Shown: piece by piece, positions 1 to 8,310 of the stretch
How positions within the stretch are numbered: the first letter of the stretch is position 1
Layout: each line of letters starts with the position of its first letter
From: Clostridiales bacterium UBA1775
GTDB lineage: Bacteria > Bacillota > Clostridia > Monoglobales > Firm-18
Assembly (NCBI GenBank): GCA_002314595.1
Contig: DCGP01000017.1
Span: 27,440-91,439, forward strand
Length of the DNA stretch: 64,000 nt
Direction: 5' to 3'
The notes under the pieces: generated by a model
Seen by the model: the letters and a program-made list of their open reading frames with translations, nothing else
The model's database searches: none
What the model was told of the DNA's origin: nothing
Made by a program: the position numbers and the translations under genes

Positions 1-764
1 ACAGAATTGAAAAAAAGGTTACTTTAAAAGAACAGGTTGTTGACTTTAAACCTCAACCGGTTATTACAAAAGATAATGTTACTATGCAAATTGATACTGT
101 TGTGTATTTTCAAATTACAGACCCTAAACTTTACACATACGGGGTTGACTACCCAATGAGTGCAATCGAAAACTTGACTGCCACTACACTTCGTAACATT
201 GTCGGTGATTTAGAACTTGACCAAACACTTACTTCAAGGGATACAGTTAATACAAAAATGCGTTCAATTTTGGACGAAGCTACCGACCCTTGGGGCATTA
301 AAATAAACAGAGTTGAGCTTAAAAACATCTTGCCTCCTCGTGAAATCCAAGATGCTATGGAAAAACAAATGAAGGCAGAGCGTGAACGACGTGAGTCCAT
401 CCTTAAAGCCGAAGGTGAAAAGAGGTCTGCAATACTTGTTGCAGAAGGTCAGAAGGAAGCTCAAATCCTTAATGCACAAGCAGACAAGGAAGCTGCAATT
501 TTGCTTGCAGAAGCTAAAAAAGAAGCTCAAATTAGGGAAGCCGAAGGTCAAGCAGAAGCAATCTTGAAGGTTCAGGAGGCTACTGCAGAAGGTATTAAAC
601 GAATCAATGAAAGCAATCCGCAAAATGCGTATTTAACTATAAAGGCACTTGAATCTTTAGAAAAAGTTGCAGATGGTAAATCTACTAAAATCGTTATTCC
701 GTCGGAAATACAAGGTATTGCAGGTCTTGCGGCAGGCTTAAAAGAAATTATAAAAGAAGATTAG
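1..764 (+). CDS. SPFH/band 7 (stomatin-like) membrane-associated protein, 5' truncated
   Basis: The reading frame is already open at base 3, so the gene begins upstream of the window; an internal ATG at 84 should not be taken as the start. The visible part is the end of the band-7 domain (sequence resembling VVDFKPQPVITKDNV, as in QmcA/stomatin proteins), followed by a long Ala/Glu/Lys-rich helix with repeated EGQ/EAQ blocks, roughly codons 110-190 after base 84, typical of the SPFH coiled coil, and a short Gly/Ala-rich C-terminus. Family role: oligomeric scaffold of membrane microdomains. The N-terminal membrane anchor is off the edge. yebC follows after 16 bases, suggesting co-transcription. 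The family call is firm; the exact subfamily is not. Confidence 0.88.
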   Translation, partial: RIEKKVTLKEQVVDFKPQPVITKDNVTMQIDTVVYFQITDPKLYTYGVDYPMSAIENLTATTLRNIVGDLELDQTLTSRDTVNTKMRSILDEATDPWGIKINRVELKNILPPREIQDAMEKQMKAERERRESILKAEGEKRSAILVAEGQKEAQILNAQADKEAAILLAEAKKEAQIREAEGQAEAILKVQEATAEGIKRINESNPQNAYLTIKALESLEKVADGKSTKIVIPSEIQGIAGLAAGLKEIIKED

Positions 765-780
765 AAAAGGAAGTTGAAAC

Positions 781-1521
781 ATGTCAGGACATTCAAAATG
801 GGCAACCATTAAAAGAAAAAAAGGTGCTAATGATGCACAAAGAGGTAAAATTTTTACAAAGTTAGGCAGAGAGCTTGCAGTTGCAGTTAAAACAGGCGGT
901 GGCCCGGACCCTGCTTCAAATTCAAGACTTAAAGATGTTATTGCAAAGTGTAAATCTAACAATATGCCTAATGATACAATTTCAAGAAGTATCAAAAAGG
1001 CTGCCGGTGAAGGTAGTGGAGATAACTACGAAGAAATCACATACGAAGGCTACGGTCCAAATGGTGTTGCAGTTATCGTTGAAACTCTTACTGATAACAG
1101 AAACAGAACTGCTGCAGATATGCGCCATTATTTTGATAAATTTGGTGGCAACTTGGGAACAAGCGGTTGCGTAATGTTTATGTTTGATAAAAAGGGTATC
1201 ATCTTAATTGAAAACGATGGTTCATTAGATGAAGAACAGGTTATGATGGACGCATTAGACGCCGGTGCAGATGATGTTGAAACAAACGACGATGGGTTTG
1301 AAATCTCAACAGACCCAAATGGCGTTTCTAACGTAAGCGAAGCCTTAGAAGCAAAGGGATATTCAATCGCTCAGGCAGAAGCTCAATTTGTACCACAAAC
1401 AGAAACTGCTCTTTCAGATGACCATGACATCTTGATGATGAACAAGTTAATTGAACATTTAGAAGATAGCGACGACGTTCAAAACGTATGGCATAACTGG
1501 GAAAACCCAACAGAGGAATAA
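781..1521 (+). CDS. yebC: YebC/PmpR family (TACO1-like) protein
   Basis: The protein is 246 residues, the normal length. The N-terminus MSGHSKWATIKRKKG is the family signature, and it is followed by the motif around RNRTAADMRHYFDKFGGNLG. YebC/TACO1 proteins were long annotated as transcription regulators; more recent work links the YebC2/TACO1 branch to ribosome function at proline-rich stretches. A strong ribosome site (AGGAAG) sits just upstream, 16 bases after the SPFH gene. A bidirectional terminator follows. Which of the two functional branches it belongs to cannot be decided from the sequence alone. Confidence 0.95.
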   Translation: MSGHSKWATIKRKKGANDAQRGKIFTKLGRELAVAVKTGGGPDPASNSRLKDVIAKCKSNNMPNDTISRSIKKAAGEGSGDNYEEITYEGYGPNGVAVIVETLTDNRNRTAADMRHYFDKFGGNLGTSGCVMFMFDKKGIILIENDGSLDEEQVMMDALDAGADDVETNDDGFEISTDPNGVSNVSEALEAKGYSIAQAEAQFVPQTETALSDDHDILMMNKLIEHLEDSDDVQNVWHNWENPTEE

Positions 1522-1550
1522 TTTATTCTATTATTGTGTAGCAAAATGAT

Positions 1551-1592
1551 ATACACCTCCAAAAGTATCTAACTTTTGGAGGTGTATATTTT
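1551..1592 (+). terminator. Bidirectional intrinsic terminator between yebC and clpC
   Basis: A perfect 16-bp stem (1551-1566 with 1572-1587) has a 5-base loop and is followed by ATTTT on the plus strand. Read on the minus strand it lies just past the clpC stop, with a weaker T tract. It separates two convergent genes. Confidence 0.88.
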
Positions 1593-1614
1593 ATAAATTT
1601 ATATTCTTTTAACT

Positions 1615-4017
1615 TTATACCTTTACTTTTTCTTTAATTATAATTTCATTATTAAAATCTATTTCATATTCTTTAAATTTTAAAATATCGCCTTTTAAAA
1701 CGGCGTCAGCAATTAAATCCTCCACCATACTTTGAATATTTCTGCGAAGAAGTCTTGCTCCGTATTTTGAGTCATAGGACTTTCCGGCAATATACTCTTT
1801 TAAGTTATTTGAAAATTCCACGAAAATATCGTTTTCTTTTAATCTTTCGACAAGCTCTGAAAGCATAATTGATGAAATTTGTAAGATGTCATCTTTGGTT
1901 AATGAATTAAATACTATAATATCATCAACTCTGTTAATAAATTCAGGCTTTAATGACTTTTTTAGTTTGTCTAAAATAGTGTTTTTAATATCTTTTTGAA
2001 CATTAGACTCACTAAATCCTAATGATTTCTGATTAAAAATCTCTTCTGCACCTATGTTTGTAGTCATAATAATAATTGTGTTTTTAAAGTCCACCTTATG
2101 ACCTAATGAATCCGTTAAAAATCCGTCTTCTAATATTTGAAGCAAAATATTTAACACATCAGGGTGCGCCTTTTCAATTTCATCTAAAAGCACAACAGAA
2201 TAAGGCTTTCTGCGTACTAATTCTGTTAGCTTTCCACCATCTTCGTGGCCTACGTATCCCGGAGGAGCACCAATAAGTTTGGCAACAGAATGTTTTTCCA
2301 TAAGCTCACTCATATCCACACGAACAAGGGATTTATTATCACCAAATACAGTTTCGGAAACAAGCTTGGCAAGTTCTGTTTTGCCTACGCCTGTTGCTCC
2401 TGCAAATATAAACGTACCAACCGGACGATTTGGATTTTTGATACCTACCCTGCCCCTGCGTATTGCCTTGGATACTGAGGAAACAGCATCTTTTTGACCA
2501 ACTAATTTTTTAGAAATAGTTTCTTCCATATTAACAAGTGCCTTTTCGTCCCCTGACGATAGCTGTGTAACAGGTATCCCTGTCCATTGAGATAAAACCT
2601 CTGCAATATTTTCAGGCATAAGTTTTAAATTTTCATCAATTATTTCTGCCTTACTTTCCTCATCTGCAAGTTGCTTTTTAACGTTAATAATATCCAATCT
2701 TTTTGCTGATGCTCCGTCAAAATCCGACTGATAAAGAAAGGAGTCCATTTGCTCCTCCAAGCTAACTATCATATTCTTTAAATCACTGATTTTTTTATTG
2801 TTATTTTGGGATTTTAATCTTAATTTTGAAGCAGATTCATCAATTAAATCAATGGCCTTGTCCGGCAAAAATCTATCTTGTATATACCTTGATGATAATC
2901 TTACAGCTGTTTTTAGGCTATCGTCTGTTATTAAAATATGGTGATGGTTTTCGTAATAAGGTTTTAGCCCCATTAAAATTTCAAAGGCTTCCTCCTCTGT
3001 TGGTTGGTCTACCATAACAGGTTGGAAACGGCGCTCTAATGCAGTATCCTTTTCAATATGTTTTCTGTATTCGTTAATCGTAGTTGCACCAATAAGACGA
3101 ATTTCTCCCCTTGCAAGCATTGGTTTTAGAATATTTGCAGCATCTATTGAACCCTCAGCCGAACCGGCGCCAATAATTGTGTGAACCTCATCAATAAACA
3201 AAATAATATTTCCTGCAAGGACAACTTCGTCTAAAATCTTTTTAAGACGCTCTTCAAATTCGCCTCTATACTTTGTACCTGCCACCATTGATGACATATC
3301 AAGTGCAACAAGTCGCTTTCCCTTAAATTCCGAATTAACGCTTTCTTCTATTAGTTTAATGGCTATACCTTCTACAATCGCAGTTTTGCCAACACCCGGC
3401 TCACCAATTAGGCACGGATTATTTTTGGTACGTCTTGAAAGAATCTGTAACGTACGTTGGATTTCTTTATTTCTGCCAATGACATTATCTATCTTTCCGT
3501 CCTTGGCAAGCCTTGTTAAATCCTTTGAAAATTTATCAAGATTTGGAGTATTTTTATTAACGTTAGGTCTTTCTTTATCCTTTGTGCAAAATTCGGAAGT
3601 ACGTTCTTTAATCCTATTGATATTTACATCTAACATTCCGAGTATTTCTAATGCCATATTATTTCCATCATCTAAAATTGCAAGTAAAATATGTTCTGTA
3701 CCTATGGTATCAAGCTTTAAATTTTCGGCAATTTTATATGCTTTTTCTATAATATCCCTAACCTTAGGTGTAATACCGATTGTGCCTAAATCATCAGGTT
3801 TATCTTGAACAATAAGCTCCTCTGCAAGTACATATAATTTTGACTCTGTTACTCCAAAGGAATTCAAAATTTTACCGGCAACACATTGGCTTACCTTTAA
3901 CATTCCAAGTAAAATATGCTCTGTCGAAAGCACGTTTCTGCCAAGTTCTATTGCATATTCCTTTGCATATATAAGTGTCCTTTCGGAACTTTTTGTAAAT
4001 TTTGTTTTAGGAAACAT
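1615..4017 (-). CDS. clpC: ATP-dependent Clp protease ATP-binding subunit ClpC
   Basis: AAA+ unfoldase that feeds substrates to ClpP. The start is set at 4017 (MFPKTKFTK, 800 residues) because AGGAGG lies 7 bases upstream; a longer frame to 4089 has no ribosome site. Order seen: double Clp_N repeat (about 3-140), first Walker A GEPGVGKT (205-212) with Walker B LFIDEVHT, a UVR-like linker (about 410-455), second Walker A GATGVGKT (540-547), and the C-terminal small domain. This fits ClpC rather than ClpB, whose middle region is longer. The usual companions ctsR, mcsA and mcsB are not beside it, so control by CtsR is not evident here; a TATAAT lies near 4032. The upstream cps-type operon ends in its own terminator. 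Confidence 0.94.
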   Translation of the reverse strand: MFPKTKFTKSSERTLIYAKEYAIELGRNVLSTEHILLGMLKVSQCVAGKILNSFGVTESKLYVLAEELIVQDKPDDLGTIGITPKVRDIIEKAYKIAENLKLDTIGTEHILLAILDDGNNMALEILGMLDVNINRIKERTSEFCTKDKERPNVNKNTPNLDKFSKDLTRLAKDGKIDNVIGRNKEIQRTLQILSRRTKNNPCLIGEPGVGKTAIVEGIAIKLIEESVNSEFKGKRLVALDMSSMVAGTKYRGEFEERLKKILDEVVLAGNIILFIDEVHTIIGAGSAEGSIDAANILKPMLARGEIRLIGATTINEYRKHIEKDTALERRFQPVMVDQPTEEEAFEILMGLKPYYENHHHILITDDSLKTAVRLSSRYIQDRFLPDKAIDLIDESASKLRLKSQNNNKKISDLKNMIVSLEEQMDSFLYQSDFDGASAKRLDIINVKKQLADEESKAEIIDENLKLMPENIAEVLSQWTGIPVTQLSSGDEKALVNMEETISKKLVGQKDAVSSVSKAIRRGRVGIKNPNRPVGTFIFAGATGVGKTELAKLVSETVFGDNKSLVRVDMSELMEKHSVAKLIGAPPGYVGHEDGGKLTELVRRKPYSVVLLDEIEKAHPDVLNILLQILEDGFLTDSLGHKVDFKNTIIIMTTNIGAEEIFNQKSLGFSESNVQKDIKNTILDKLKKSLKPEFINRVDDIIVFNSLTKDDILQISSIMLSELVERLKENDIFVEFSNNLKEYIAGKSYDSKYGARLLRRNIQSMVEDLIADAVLKGDILKFKEYEIDFNNEIIIKEKVKV

Positions 4018-4081
4018 ATTTTCACCTCCTAATAAATTATATCCAAAAATTTCTGTCATAAAACTTTTATTTTGAAAAATC

Positions 4082-4112
4082 AACGCCAAAGGCTAACCCT
4101 TTGGCGTTTTGA
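4082..4112 (-). terminator. Terminator of the cpsB/cpsD/yveK operon
   Basis: An 11-bp GC-containing stem (4082-4092 with 4098-4108) and a 5-base loop lie directly after the phosphatase stop codon. On the minus strand the stem is followed by TTGATTTTTC. It separates this operon from clpC. Confidence 0.75.
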
Positions 4113-4127
4113 ATTACAAATATTATT

Positions 4128-4850
4128 TTAATAAATAACCTCGTTATTAAGCATTTTTTCTGAATTTCTCATTAGTTCATCAAATTTGTCTTGACCCATA
4201 CGTTTAATAATATAATCCTTAGCCTTGCCCATACACGGCTTTCTGCTGTCGGTATTATGACAATCCGAACCGATAAAATCTGCAATATCATACTTAATAT
4301 ACTTATGTTGCACAGATTTGCCGATAAATTGCTTGATACAATCAACATTAACCTGAAACAGGTAATCCATTTCTTTTAATTTTAAAAGGCCAACATTGTC
4401 CAAAAACTTCTTGTTATATCTTTCAATGTGCGCCAAAATAATATTAACATTATATTTTGAAGATATTCTAAATAATTCTTCAAAAACCCAATCATTTATT
4501 TTTGTAAGAGGAAGCTCTATAAGTATATAGTCTGTTCCATCTATGCAAAGCTTGTCCATTTCAAGCTCTTGATGCATATTATATTCAAGCTGAACCTCTG
4601 CACCTAATACAATCTTAGGTAAATCAGTGGTATACAATTCTGAATTTATTAGCATTTCGTACGCATTTTGCCTACGCTTCAAAAAGCCCTCAACAGACAT
4701 AGGGTGATAAAAATGAGGTGTTGCCAAAACCGTTGTTACCCCTTGGTCCTTCATCATTTTTAACATCTCTATTGATTCTTCGATTGTTTTACTACCGTCA
4801 TCCATTCCCGGTAATATATGAGAATGTAGGTCAATTATGGGAGATTTCAT
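4128..4850 (-). CDS. CpsB/CapC (YwqE)-type PHP-domain protein-tyrosine phosphatase
   Basis: The protein is 240 residues. The N-terminal metal-binding motif DLHSHILPGMDDG and the later segments LATPHF, HIERY and IGSDCHN are the hallmarks of the Mn-dependent PHP phosphatases that dephosphorylate bacterial tyrosine kinases. The partner kinase lies 5 bases upstream and the chain-length protein before that, giving the order modulator-kinase-phosphatase. In the family this trio tunes the length and output of exported polysaccharide. No glycosyltransferase, flippase or polymerase follows; the operon ends here. Confidence 0.92.
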   Translation of the reverse strand: MKSPIIDLHSHILPGMDDGSKTIEESIEMLKMMKDQGVTTVLATPHFYHPMSVEGFLKRRQNAYEMLINSELYTTDLPKIVLGAEVQLEYNMHQELEMDKLCIDGTDYILIELPLTKINDWVFEELFRISSKYNVNIILAHIERYNKKFLDNVGLLKLKEMDYLFQVNVDCIKQFIGKSVQHKYIKYDIADFIGSDCHNTDSRKPCMGKAKDYIIKRMGQDKFDELMRNSEKMLNNEVIY

Positions 4851-4855
4851 AATAA

Positions 4856-5653
4856 TTATCTTCCTGCTCTATAACTAATATATGTATCTGTATATTTGTA
4901 TTTCTTTTTGTACTTATATGTATTTGTAACTTCTGCAACACCATTTAGAATAATGCCCAAAGGCTTAATGTTTGCAATTTCAAACTTTGCCATTGTCATA
5001 TCAAGTGCTTGGAACTCTGTATAATTTGCCCTTACAACTAACAAATAGCCTGTAACAAATGAAGATAGTACCAATGAATCTGATACAACATTAACAGGTG
5101 GTGTATCTATAATGATAAAGTCATACTTGCTTTCATATTCCGAAACAAATGCTTCCATAGCATCTGAACTTAACAGTTCCATTGGGTTCGGTGGAATATG
5201 ACCTGATGTAACAACATCTAAATTTTCACGAATATTTTTATGAACAAATTCGTGGTTATCGTCATCAAACACGTTTGATAACACATTTGATAAACCTACT
5301 TTGTTTGATAGGTTAAACAATTTATGAATTTTTGGCTTACGAAGGTCCCCGTCAACAAGCAAAACTTTTTTGCCTGTTTGTGCAAATGTGATAGCAATGT
5401 TTACAGAATTTGTAGTTTTGCCTTCACTTGGGAAAGAACTTGTAACAACGAACTTTCTGCAACCTGTGCCTCTTGAAGTAAACAAGATGTTTGTACGTAA
5501 GTCCTTGTATGCTTCGATAATATTAAAGTTTGTACCTTCTGCTAAAATTGTGTTGTCAAAGCTTAATGTTTCAAATGACGACTTTCTTTTGCCAACGAAG
5601 CCAAGCTTTTTAACGGAGGTCTTGTTTGTTTTTTCTTTACTTTTTTGGTTCAT
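4856..5653 (-). CDS. CpsD/CapB (YwqD)-type tyrosine-protein kinase
   Basis: BY-kinase of 265 residues. The P-loop-type Walker A is SFPSEGKTTNSV, Walker A' is VLLVDGDLRKPKIH and Walker B is IIIDTPP. The C-terminal 20 residues hold a cluster of six tyrosines (YKYKKKYKY then Y..Y), the usual autophosphorylation tail. It should be activated by the membrane modulator encoded immediately upstream, whose stop codon overlaps this start by one base, and reversed by the PHP phosphatase downstream. Confidence 0.93.
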   Translation of the reverse strand: MNQKSKEKTNKTSVKKLGFVGKRKSSFETLSFDNTILAEGTNFNIIEAYKDLRTNILFTSRGTGCRKFVVTSSFPSEGKTTNSVNIAITFAQTGKKVLLVDGDLRKPKIHKLFNLSNKVGLSNVLSNVFDDDNHEFVHKNIRENLDVVTSGHIPPNPMELLSSDAMEAFVSEYESKYDFIIIDTPPVNVVSDSLVLSSFVTGYLLVVRANYTEFQALDMTMAKFEIANIKPLGIILNGVAEVTNTYKYKKKYKYTDTYISYRAGR

Positions 5654-6399
5654 TATTTTTTACCTCCTTTTTTTGCTGTGTTATAATCCATTTCATCAAT
5701 GTCCGGAATAGTACCTATTACAGCAATATTCATTTTCTTTTCAACGTTGTATTTCTTTTCAATGTCCTCAACAGACTTAATTTTAACATCAAAGAAATTA
5801 ACTAAGAATAGTCCTGCAATTGAAAGGAATGCGCCAAGCAACATACCGATAAATGTTGACTTTGTAACATTTGGGTATGAATGAGTAAGCGGTAATGTTG
5901 CATCGTCTATTGTCTTAACAGAACCAACCTCGGCTACGTCCATAATTGTGATATTAGCACACTCTAAAATAGCTTTACACAAGTCTTGCGCTTCCTTTGG
6001 AGATTGTGCTGTAACATTAACCTCGATAATAATTGAGTCTTCAACACTATTATATACAACCATATTCCTAAGTTGGTCTGTTGTATATGTAAAATCTGTA
6101 TGCTTTCTAACTGTATTAAAGAAATTATTTGTTTTTAAGATAGCAACATACGTTTCAACAAGCTTTTCAGATGTTGTTAAGTCCACAAGATTTGCAGTGT
6201 TATTTTGATCTTGGGGAGAAACAATTTGCTGAGCCTTATTATTTACGTAAACAGAACCATAAGAAGTATATTTTTTAGGTACGAAATTATTATTATAAAC
6301 AAAAAATGCAATGCCAAATGCAAAAACTGCAATTACTATTACCCACCAGCTTCTTAGTATGTCTTCGATAAGTTCTTTAATATTTATTTCCTTTTCCAT
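5653..6399 (-). CDS. YveK/Wzz-type polysaccharide chain-length determinant and kinase modulator
   Basis: The protein is 248 residues. A transmembrane segment lies near residues 20-40 (WWVIVIAVFAFGIAFFVY), then an extracellular Wzz domain, then a second membrane segment around 185-205, with a short cytoplasmic tail that normally activates the kinase. Start set at the ATG at 6399 (MEKEINIK), because AGGTGG is 5 bases upstream; a GTG at 6408 would lie inside that ribosome site. It is the first gene of a three-gene operon with its own promoter. Polysaccharide assembly genes are missing nearby. Confidence 0.9.
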   Translation of the reverse strand: MEKEINIKELIEDILRSWWVIVIAVFAFGIAFFVYNNNFVPKKYTSYGSVYVNNKAQQIVSPQDQNNTANLVDLTTSEKLVETYVAILKTNNFFNTVRKHTDFTYTTDQLRNMVVYNSVEDSIIIEVNVTAQSPKEAQDLCKAILECANITIMDVAEVGSVKTIDDATLPLTHSYPNVTKSTFIGMLLGAFLSIAGLFLVNFFDVKIKSVEDIEKKYNVEKKMNIAVIGTIPDIDEMDYNTAKKGGKK

Positions 6400-6436
6400 A
6401 AGAGCCACCTACTTTTCATTAAAATTCGACCATATT

Positions 6437-6465
6437 ATTATATCACACAAGTATTTTATTTGCAA
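6437..6465 (-). promoter_or_regulatory. Sigma-A-type promoter of the yveK-kinase-phosphatase operon
   Basis: On the minus strand TTGCAA (6460-6465) is separated by 17 bases from TATAAT (6437-6442). A TG one base upstream of the -10 makes it an extended -10. The start codon is at 6399. Confidence 0.8.
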
Positions 6466-6485
6466 CAGTTTTTTGCATATTTTTG

Positions 6486-6514
6486 TTGACCTTAAAAAAA
6501 TTATATACTATAAT
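6486..6514 (+). promoter_or_regulatory. Sigma-A-type promoter of the phosphohexomutase gene
   Basis: TTGACC (6486-6491), a 17-base spacer, and TATAAT (6509-6514), followed by a ribosome site GGAGG at 6532-6536 and the ATG at 6545. It runs back to back with the promoter on the other strand. Confidence 0.85.
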
Positions 6515-6544
6515 ATATATAAAGACTATTTTGGAGGCGAAAAA

Positions 6545-8269
6545 ATGAACTATATTAAAGAATATGAAAAATGGTTAAATTCAAACAAAATTGATGAAAA
6601 CGAAAAAAAAATACTCGAAGCAATGAAAAATAACGAAAGTGAAATAAAAGAGTGCTTCTACCAAAGTCTTGCTTTTGGCACAGGCGGATTAAGAGGAGTT
6701 TTAGGTCTTGGCACTAATCGTATGAATAAATATATGGTACGCCGAGCAACCCAGGGAATTGCAAACTACATTTTGGAACATGGTGATGAATTAAAATCAA
6801 GAGGTGTTGTAATTGCTTATGATTCAAGACATTACTCACCTGAATTTGCACTTGAAACTGCACTTACAATGTGTGCTAACGGCATAAAGGCGTATCTTTT
6901 TGAATCCTTACGTCCTACGCCGGAGCTATCATTTGCTATTAGACATTTACATGCAATTTCAGGTATTGTTATTACTGCTTCCCACAACCCTTCCGAATAC
7001 AATGGCTACAAGGCTTATTGGGAAGATGGTGGACAGTTGCCCCCATCGGTTTCTGATGTTGTCTTGGCTGAAATCAATAATATTGATGTGTTTGACGCCA
7101 AAACTATGCCAAAGGACGATGCTGTAAAGTCCGGCTTGTTACAATACATCGGCAAAGAAGTTGACGATGCATACATTGATGCAGTTTATACACAGGCAAT
7201 TAACCCTGACGTTGTTAAGGAAGTTGCTGATGAATTTAAGCTTGTATATACACCAATACACGGAAGTGGTAACATTCCGGTAAGGGCAATCCTTAAAAAG
7301 TCAGGCTTTAAGCACATTATTGTTGTAAAGGAGCAGGAGCAACCTGACGGAGCATTTCCCACGGTTAAATCCCCTAACCCTGAAAACAAGGAGTGCTTTA
7401 CAAAGGCTATTGAGCTTGCAAAGGAAAATGACGTTAGCCTAATTATCGGCACAGACCCTGATGCTGACAGAATGGGTATAATGCTAAGAAACAAAGAAGG
7501 CGAATATGTACCAATGACCGGAAACCAAGTTGGCGCATTGCTTACAGACTATATTATATCTGCCAAAAAGGAACGTGGTACACTACCTGAAAACGGTGCT
7601 GTCATTTCCACAATTGTTTCAACAAAAATGACAAGAGTTATGGCTGAAAGCTTTGGTATGAAATTTATCGAAACTCTAACAGGTTTTAAGTTTATTGGTG
7701 AGAAAATTCACGAATTTGAAACCACCGGTTGCAATGAATTTTTGTTGGGCTTTGAAGAGAGCTACGGTTACCTTGTAGGCACTCACGCAAGGGATAAGGA
7801 CTCTGTTGTTGCAAGTATGTTAATTGCCGAAATGGCTGCATATTATTACAAAAAAGGCAAGACACTTTATGACGTTATGGAGGAGCTGTACGAAAGATTT
7901 GGTGGGTTTGCCGAAATAACCGAAAGCATTACTATGAAAGGTAGCGAAGGGTTAGCAAAAATCAAAGCTATAATGGACAATCTACGCAAGGACAAACCCA
8001 CATCATTTGGTGATTTTAAAGTAAAAGCCATTAGAGATTACAAGGTTGGTATAAGATATGACCTTGAAAATGGAACAGAAGAAAAGCTTGATTTACCAAC
8101 ATCTGACGTCCTTTACTTTGAAATGTCGGAGGGCGCAGATTTTGTAGCCCGTCCCTCAGGCACAGAGCCAAAGATTAAAATGTATTATTTAGTACAATCC
8201 GACACTATAAAAAATGCTCATAAGACACTTGAAAAGGTAACTGAGCAAGTTTCAAAATATTTTAATTAA
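6545..8269 (+). CDS. Phospho-sugar mutase (phosphoglucomutase/phosphomannomutase, PgcA type)
   Basis: The protein is 574 residues from the ATG at 6545, preceded by GGAGG; the frame extends upstream but crosses the promoter, so the longer form is not real. All four family motifs are present: the phosphoserine loop TASHNPSEYNGYK, the metal loop DPDADR, the sugar loop GFEESYG and the phosphate-binding loop RPSGTEPKIK. It interconverts hexose 1- and 6-phosphates, linking glycolysis to UDP-glucose and wall or capsule precursors. Length matches Bacillus PgcA. Monocistronic, ending in a strong terminator. Confidence 0.94.
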   Translation: MNYIKEYEKWLNSNKIDENEKKILEAMKNNESEIKECFYQSLAFGTGGLRGVLGLGTNRMNKYMVRRATQGIANYILEHGDELKSRGVVIAYDSRHYSPEFALETALTMCANGIKAYLFESLRPTPELSFAIRHLHAISGIVITASHNPSEYNGYKAYWEDGGQLPPSVSDVVLAEINNIDVFDAKTMPKDDAVKSGLLQYIGKEVDDAYIDAVYTQAINPDVVKEVADEFKLVYTPIHGSGNIPVRAILKKSGFKHIIVVKEQEQPDGAFPTVKSPNPENKECFTKAIELAKENDVSLIIGTDPDADRMGIMLRNKEGEYVPMTGNQVGALLTDYIISAKKERGTLPENGAVISTIVSTKMTRVMAESFGMKFIETLTGFKFIGEKIHEFETTGCNEFLLGFEESYGYLVGTHARDKDSVVASMLIAEMAAYYYKKGKTLYDVMEELYERFGGFAEITESITMKGSEGLAKIKAIMDNLRKDKPTSFGDFKVKAIRDYKVGIRYDLENGTEEKLDLPTSDVLYFEMSEGADFVARPSGTEPKIKMYYLVQSDTIKNAHKTLEKVTEQVSKYFN

Positions 8270-8274
8270 ATTAT

Positions 8275-8310
8275 AAAAGGAATTCGTTAGTAACGAATTC
8301 CTTTTGTTTT
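8275..8310 (+). terminator. Bidirectional terminator between the mutase and asnB
   Basis: The inverted repeat 8275-8289/8291-8305 (A-rich 5' arm, T-rich 3' arm, contains GAATTC on both sides) is followed by GTTTTT. It serves convergent genes on both strands. Confidence 0.88.

Noticed and set aside
264..623. Minus-strand frame opposite the SPFH gene
   Set aside because: Low-complexity shadow of the Ala/Glu/Lys-rich coiled coil.
3359..3808. Plus-strand 149-codon frame opposite clpC
   Set aside because: Exact shadow of a conserved ClpC region; no ribosome site or independent protein features.
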